From contig JALVYZ010000282.1 of the NCBI GenBank assembly GCA_027037705.1, forward strand, positions 1 to 9,300: a stretch of DNA of 9,300 nt, read 5' to 3'. This document shows positions 5,714-9,300 of the stretch, piece by piece. Below the pieces are notes generated by a model. That model was not told the DNA's origin. It did no database searches and was given only the letters and a program-made list of their open reading frames with translations. The DNA comes from a bacterium (GTDB lineage: Bacteria > DYJV01 > JALVYZ01). The translations under genes and the position numbers were made by a program. Numbering within the stretch: the first letter of the stretch is position 1; each line of letters opens with the position of its first letter.

Positions 5714-6529
5714 TTATATTTTTTTCGGTAAATATGATATTCTTTCAACCAAAAATTTTCGATCATCAAATAGAAACCTCATAGCATCTTGAATATCTTT
5801 CTTATAAAGTCCAGCTCCAGGATCTTGAGAATATCCTACAACTCTAAAACCCTTATAATATATATCTAAAGCTGGATCTGAAAGGTATCTCCTATGGTCA
5901 TAATAATAAGAGTGTGTTTCTTTTGCGACTTTAAATTGATTTTCCTCATTAAATCCAGAGATATCAATAAGGTATAAATCAAGTTTAACACCATATTCTT
6001 CTTTAATCCTATCAGCAATTTTTTTTGCTAATATCATTAAACCTATGATGTGATTATTTCTATTAGTCATTGTTTTAGAATTATACCACATAATTATATG
6101 GTTTCCGCCATTATATGATTTAAATGGTTCTTTAATAGAAAAAAATTCATCATCTCTCTTTTCTTTCTTAATTGGCAACCAAGACATAATCTCATCTTGA
6201 TATTTCTCAGGGTTGATAGCTACATTAAACTCAACATCATAGAGATTAAACTTTGGAAAATCATATTCTTTTTTCTTAAAAGGAACATTTCCTATATATT
6301 TAATATCCTGTGCAAAAATCTCATTGTTTAACAAGGAGTTAATCTTTTCTGCTAAAGTAGGATATTGATTCTGTTGAGAAACAACTATCTGCTTAGGTTC
6401 TTTAGGAACAACATACTTATTTATTAAATCTCCAGCATAATTTAATACAGCCCAAATTCCAGCAGTAAGTAATATTTTTTGAAATAAACCTAATACTTTT
6501 TTATTGTTTAAAATATCAATTCTAATCAT
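5714..6529 (-). CDS. Membrane-anchored protein of unknown function
   Basis: An intact 271-residue ORF on the minus strand. I do not recognise a family. Residues 12-33 (VLGLFQKILLTAGIWAVLNYAG) form one likely N-terminal membrane anchor or uncleaved signal, interrupted by one lysine. A Gln/Pro-rich linker (about 38-60) follows, then a soluble domain rich in Lys, Asp and Tyr. The C-terminal half includes ETHSYYYDHRRYLSDPALD and FRVVGYSQDPGAGLYKK, but no known catalytic motif is evident. The ATG at 6527-6529 has no Shine-Dalgarno. A good promoter lies just upstream on the minus strand and predicts a leader of only a few bases. It is divergent from the PD-(D/E)XK gene with a 152-bp shared regulatory gap. 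Whether the two act together is unknown. Confidence 0.75.
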   Translation of the reverse strand: MIRIDILNNKKVLGLFQKILLTAGIWAVLNYAGDLINKYVVPKEPKQIVVSQQNQYPTLAEKINSLLNNEIFAQDIKYIGNVPFKKKEYDFPKFNLYDVEFNVAINPEKYQDEIMSWLPIKKEKRDDEFFSIKEPFKSYNGGNHIIMWYNSKTMTNRNNHIIGLMILAKKIADRIKEEYGVKLDLYLIDISGFNEENQFKVAKETHSYYYDHRRYLSDPALDIYYKGFRVVGYSQDPGAGLYKKDIQDAMRFLFDDRKFLVERISYLPKKI

Positions 6530-6539
6530 GTTGTCTCAA

Positions 6540-6568
6540 AAAATAAAATATTTTTCAAACAATGTCAA
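6540..6568 (-). promoter_or_regulatory. Candidate promoter of the minus-strand unknown gene, near-leaderless
   Basis: On the minus strand, TTGACA (complement of 6563-6568) and TATTTT (complement of 6540-6545) are 17 bp apart. The -10 ends 10 nt before the ATG at 6529, predicting a leader of about 3-5 nt. The 10-bp palindrome AAAATATTTT at 6545-6554 touches the -10 and might be an operator, but in such AT-rich DNA it could be chance. Confidence 0.55.
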
Positions 6569-6623
6569 TGAAAATTTCTGATTAATAATATATAGTTACA
6601 CAATTTTAAAATAAATCCCCATA

Positions 6624-6681
6624 GATAAATGTTAATAAAAAATAAATTGAAAAAATTAAATTACTTTGATAAATTGTTAAT
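6624..6681 (+). repeat. Direct repeat GATAAAT(T)GTTAAT in the divergent promoter region
   Basis: GATAAATGTTAAT at 6624-6636 recurs as GATAAATTGTTAAT at 6668-6681, differing by one T, with starts 44 bp (about four helical turns) apart. The second copy covers the -10 and abuts the ATG of the PD-(D/E)XK gene, so binding there would block its promoter. An operator pair is inferred; AT-rich coincidence is possible. Confidence 0.4.
6647..6675 (+). promoter_or_regulatory. Candidate leaderless promoter of the PD-(D/E)XK gene
   Basis: TTGAAA at 6647-6652 and TAAATT at 6670-6675 are 17 bp apart. The -10 ends 6 nt before the ATG at 6682, so transcription would begin at or next to the A of the start codon. 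No Shine-Dalgarno is present. The -10 matches the consensus only moderately. Confidence 0.5.
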
Positions 6682-8262
6682 ATGAAATTAAAAAATCTTC
6701 CAATTGGTCAATCTTCTTTTGAAAACATTATAAAAAATAATCAAATTTATGTTGATAAAACCAAAAGAATTTATGAATTAATAACTTCAACGCAGTTTAA
6801 TTTTTTATCCCGTCCAAGAAGATTTGGGAAATCATTACTTGTATCAACTCTTAAAAATATTTTTCTTGGAAATAAAGATTTATTTAAAGGACTGTGGATT
6901 TATAATTCAGACTGGGAATGGGAAAAACATCCTGTAATTGTAATTGATTTTAACTCTATTGTTACTGACACAGTAGAAAATTTAATCTATTCTATAGGAA
7001 AATGTTTTGATAATAAGGCAAAGGAATTTGGAATATCCCTTGAAGAAAGTCTTTTAAAGTTAAAATTTAAGGAACTTATAGTAAAAGTTTACGAAAGGAC
7101 AAAAAAAGAAGTAATAATTTTAGTGGATGAATATGACAAGCCGATAATCTCCCATCTTGGAGAAGGAGAAGAGAGATTAGATATAGCGAAGAAAAATAGA
7201 GAGGTGTTAAAAAGTTTATTTGGGACAATGAAGGATGAGCAGGTAATAAGCAGGTTGAGATTTGTATTATTAACAGGAGTGAGCAAATTTTCAAGAGCAG
7301 GAGTATTTTCTGACCTTAATAATCTCAATGACATTTCAATGGATTCAATTTACAGTGATATTTTAGGAATAACTGAAGATGAACTTGAAAAATATTTTCA
7401 TGATTACATTAAAGTTTGCGCTAATGAATTTGGAATAACATATGAGAAAATGAAAGAAAAAATAAAAGACCATTACAATGGATATAGATTTTCAAGGAAA
7501 AATGTAAAAGTTTACAATCCATTTTCAATATTAAATTTTTTTAGTAAAAGAGAGATCAAAAACTACTGGTTTGAGAGTGGTACGCCAACATTCTTGATTA
7601 AATTAATTAAAGATAAAAACTTTTATCTTCCACAAGCAGAGAATCTTTTAGTTGAGGAAAGCATATTTTCAACCTATGAACTTGAACATCTAAATCCATC
7701 TGCTTTACTATTTCAGACAGGCTATTTAACAATAAAAGATTACGATTTTGAAACAAATGAGTATGTGTTGAGTTATCCTAATAAAGAGGTGAAATATTCG
7801 TTTTTAAAGATACTTTATAAAAGTTATGTAGAAGAGTATGATGGAGAGAATCTCTATTTAAAATTAGGCAAATATTTACGAGCTGGAGATGTGGAAAGTT
7901 TTATTGAAACTGTAAAGTCAATATTTGCAGGAATTTCTTACAGTGTAGGAAGCAAATTAAATGAGGCAAATTTTCATACAATATTTTATTTAATGGTAAA
8001 TGCAGGTGGGACACCAGCAGAGATGGAACTTTTAACATGTGAAGGAAGGATAGATATGGTAGTGGAAACAAAGGACAGAATTTACATAATGGAATTCAAA
8101 TGCAATCAAAGTGCCGAAAAAGCAATAGAACAAATGAAAGAAAAAAACTATGCAGAAAAATATAAAAATAAAGGCAAGGAAATAATTTTACTTGGAATAA
8201 ATTTTGACACTAAAAAAAGAAATATAGCTGATTGGAAGAAATTTATATTGTCTAAATTTTAG
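6682..8262 (+). CDS. AAA-ATPase-like / PD-(D/E)XK nuclease-fold protein of unknown role
   Basis: A 526-residue protein of the family with an N-terminal AAA-ATPase-like domain (Pfam AAA-ATPase_like) and a C-terminal PD-(D/E)XK domain (PDDEXK_9, formerly DUF1703). The start fits the family: LPIGQSSFENII, then YVDKT at 23-27. The Walker A variant RPRRFGKS is at 44-51 and Walker B VIILVDEYDKP at 144-154. A conserved arginine/serine loop, LLTGVSKFSRAGVFSDLNNL, follows, then HYNGYRF and YNPFSILNF. The nuclease-like core is GRIDMVV with Asp458, then MEFK with Glu471 and Lys473, then Gln484 in EQMKEKNYAEKY. All core residues are present, so catalysis is plausible. The family is strongly amplified in many anaerobes and its biological role is not established; links to mobile DNA or defence are speculation. 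It stands alone and is divergent from an unknown membrane protein. Confidence 0.9.
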   Translation: MKLKNLPIGQSSFENIIKNNQIYVDKTKRIYELITSTQFNFLSRPRRFGKSLLVSTLKNIFLGNKDLFKGLWIYNSDWEWEKHPVIVIDFNSIVTDTVENLIYSIGKCFDNKAKEFGISLEESLLKLKFKELIVKVYERTKKEVIILVDEYDKPIISHLGEGEERLDIAKKNREVLKSLFGTMKDEQVISRLRFVLLTGVSKFSRAGVFSDLNNLNDISMDSIYSDILGITEDELEKYFHDYIKVCANEFGITYEKMKEKIKDHYNGYRFSRKNVKVYNPFSILNFFSKREIKNYWFESGTPTFLIKLIKDKNFYLPQAENLLVEESIFSTYELEHLNPSALLFQTGYLTIKDYDFETNEYVLSYPNKEVKYSFLKILYKSYVEEYDGENLYLKLGKYLRAGDVESFIETVKSIFAGISYSVGSKLNEANFHTIFYLMVNAGGTPAEMELLTCEGRIDMVVETKDRIYIMEFKCNQSAEKAIEQMKEKNYAEKYKNKGKEIILLGINFDTKKRNIADWKKFILSKF

Positions 8263-8371
8263 TTTTGAGAAATATTATTTTGAAGTTGGCGGTAAGAATA
8301 AGAATTTTTAACAGATTAAAGATTTAGCTATTCAATTCCTTTATGGTTATTTGGTTTTCTATATTAAATCA

Positions 8372-8400
8372 TTGACTTAATTTTTTATTCATTTTATATT
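8372..8400 (+). promoter_or_regulatory. Candidate near-leaderless promoter of the M24 peptidase gene
   Basis: TTGACT at 8372-8377 and TATATT at 8395-8400 are separated by 17 bp. The -10 ends 8 nt before the ATG at 8409, predicting transcription start at about 8407-8409. No Shine-Dalgarno precedes the ATG. The geometry is nearly the same as at bioD. Confidence 0.6.
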
Positions 8401-8408
8401 CGCTTTTC

Positions 8409-9300
8409 ATGTACTATGAAAACTTAATTCCAGAAAGTGAAATTTCATTTAGAATAAAAAAATTTCAAAAAAAATTAAAAGAATTAGACATCCCTGTTGC
8501 AATTATCTATTATCCAGTAAATTGTTATTATTTTTCAGGAGCTCTACAGGATGAAATTTTAATTATTTATGCTGATAAAGAATCTATCCTTCTTGTTAGA
8601 AGAGATATTGAAAGAGCTTGGAAAGACTCATCAATAAAAAATATTTATTCTTTAAAATCACTAAAAGTATTAAAAGAATATATAAAAGAAAATAAAATTG
8701 GAATTGAGTTTAACAATATTACATATTCAGAGTTTTTAAAATTTAAAGCTATTTCCCCAGATGCTAATTGGGTTAATATTTCTGAAATTATTGACAATCA
8801 AAGAGCTATAAAAAGTGAATATGAAATATCATTAATGAGAAAAGCAGGAGAAATTGCTAAAAAAGTATATTTAGAAGCAGCCAATTTTTTAAAAGAAGGA
8901 ATTACAGAAATAGAATTTGCTGGCATTATGGAATCTATTGCAAGAAAGTATGGGCATGAAGGTGTCTTAAGAACAGGAACATTTAGATTTGAATCTTATA
9001 CTTCTCATATAATGAGTGGGGTGTCAGGAACTTATACAACTAAAACAGCTACTCCAACAGGTGGAATTGGATTATCTCCTGCATTTCCATGTGGAGCCTC
9101 TTTTAAAAAAATTAAAAAAGGTGAACCAATTTTAGTAGATTTTGGAATTTGTTACATGGGATATCAAGTTGATGAAACAAGAATATTCTGTATTGGTGAG
9201 CCTGATGATGAATTTCAAGATTACTACAATAAAATCTTAATAATTGAAAATGAAATTTATAAGAATTTAAAACCTGATGTGAATGGTGCAGAACTTTTTA
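8409..9300 (+). CDS. M24-family metallopeptidase (Xaa-Pro peptidase type), 5' part, runs off window
   Basis: The frame is open from the ATG at 8409 to the window end, giving 297 codons. The protein has the two-domain creatinase/prolidase layout: an N-terminal creatinase-like domain (about residues 12-135, FRIKKFQKKLKELDIPVAII...) and then the pita-bread M24 domain, beginning near IIDNQRAIKSEYEISLMRKA. His200 in SHIMSG fits the substrate-site histidine. Asp244 and Asp255 (VDFGICYMGYQVDETR) are the first two metal ligands with the correct 11-residue spacing. The remaining His, Glu and Glu ligands lie beyond the window. Such enzymes remove an N-terminal residue before proline or split X-Pro dipeptides in the cytoplasm. 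Creatinase-like or non-peptidase relatives cannot be excluded. The start is supported by a promoter ending 8 nt upstream; no Shine-Dalgarno is seen. Confidence 0.88.
   Translation, partial: MYYENLIPESEISFRIKKFQKKLKELDIPVAIIYYPVNCYYFSGALQDEILIIYADKESILLVRRDIERAWKDSSIKNIYSLKSLKVLKEYIKENKIGIEFNNITYSEFLKFKAISPDANWVNISEIIDNQRAIKSEYEISLMRKAGEIAKKVYLEAANFLKEGITEIEFAGIMESIARKYGHEGVLRTGTFRFESYTSHIMSGVSGTYTTKTATPTGGIGLSPAFPCGASFKKIKKGEPILVDFGICYMGYQVDETRIFCIGEPDDEFQDYYNKILIIENEIYKNLKPDVNGAELF

Noticed and set aside
7076-7334. Two minus-strand ORFs inside the PD-(D/E)XK gene
   Set aside because: Antisense shadows over the conserved Walker B region of a clear gene.

Overview
The window is a very AT-rich (low-GC) bacterial chromosome segment. 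No single gene settles the taxonomy. An intact branched-chain amino acid (Liv) ABC transporter operon, an orphan biotin gene and a creatinase/prolidase-type M24 peptidase would fit an anaerobic or microaerophilic Gram-negative-type lineage, such as a low-GC Desulfobacterota or Deferribacterota relative. That placement is inference only.

Layout. Positions 1-704 hold the 3' two-thirds of a periplasmic substrate-binding protein. A 200-bp spacer (705-904) carries a GC-rich hairpin and AT-rich phased repeats. livH, livM, livG and livF follow, tightly coupled (4-bp overlap, about 38-bp overlap, 0-bp gap), at 905-4141. bioD (4226-4858) stands alone behind its own promoter. Positions 4859-5116 are non-coding and carry a second copy of the hairpin repeat, six degenerate 10-bp units and four 8-bp units, ending at a tRNA-Ser(CGA) gene (5117-5207). 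Positions 5208-5713 have no intact gene but hold remnants of one or two small frameshifted ORFs. A minus-strand, membrane-anchored protein of unknown function (5714-6529) is divergent from an AAA-ATPase-like/PD-(D/E)XK protein of unknown role (6682-8262). The window ends inside an M24 metallopeptidase gene (8409 onward).

How the genes work together. The Liv genes form one high-affinity uptake system: binding protein, two permeases and two ATPases. BioD makes dethiobiotin and is unrelated to transport. The M24 peptidase probably releases amino acids from (X-)Pro peptides. The divergent pair at 5714-8262 looks accessory.

Most interesting points. (1) Four separate gene starts (bioD, the divergent pair, the M24 gene) have a sigma70-like -35/-10 pair whose -10 ends only 6-10 nt before the ATG, with no Shine-Dalgarno, which predicts leaderless or near-leaderless mRNAs. 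Genes inside the liv operon do show Shine-Dalgarno sequences. (2) A dispersed element occurs twice: a GAAGGCGTCAG box, then a hairpin with a 12-nt loop, then an AT-rich array of hexamers spaced about 10-11 bp. One copy lies inside the liv operon and the other between bioD and the tRNA.
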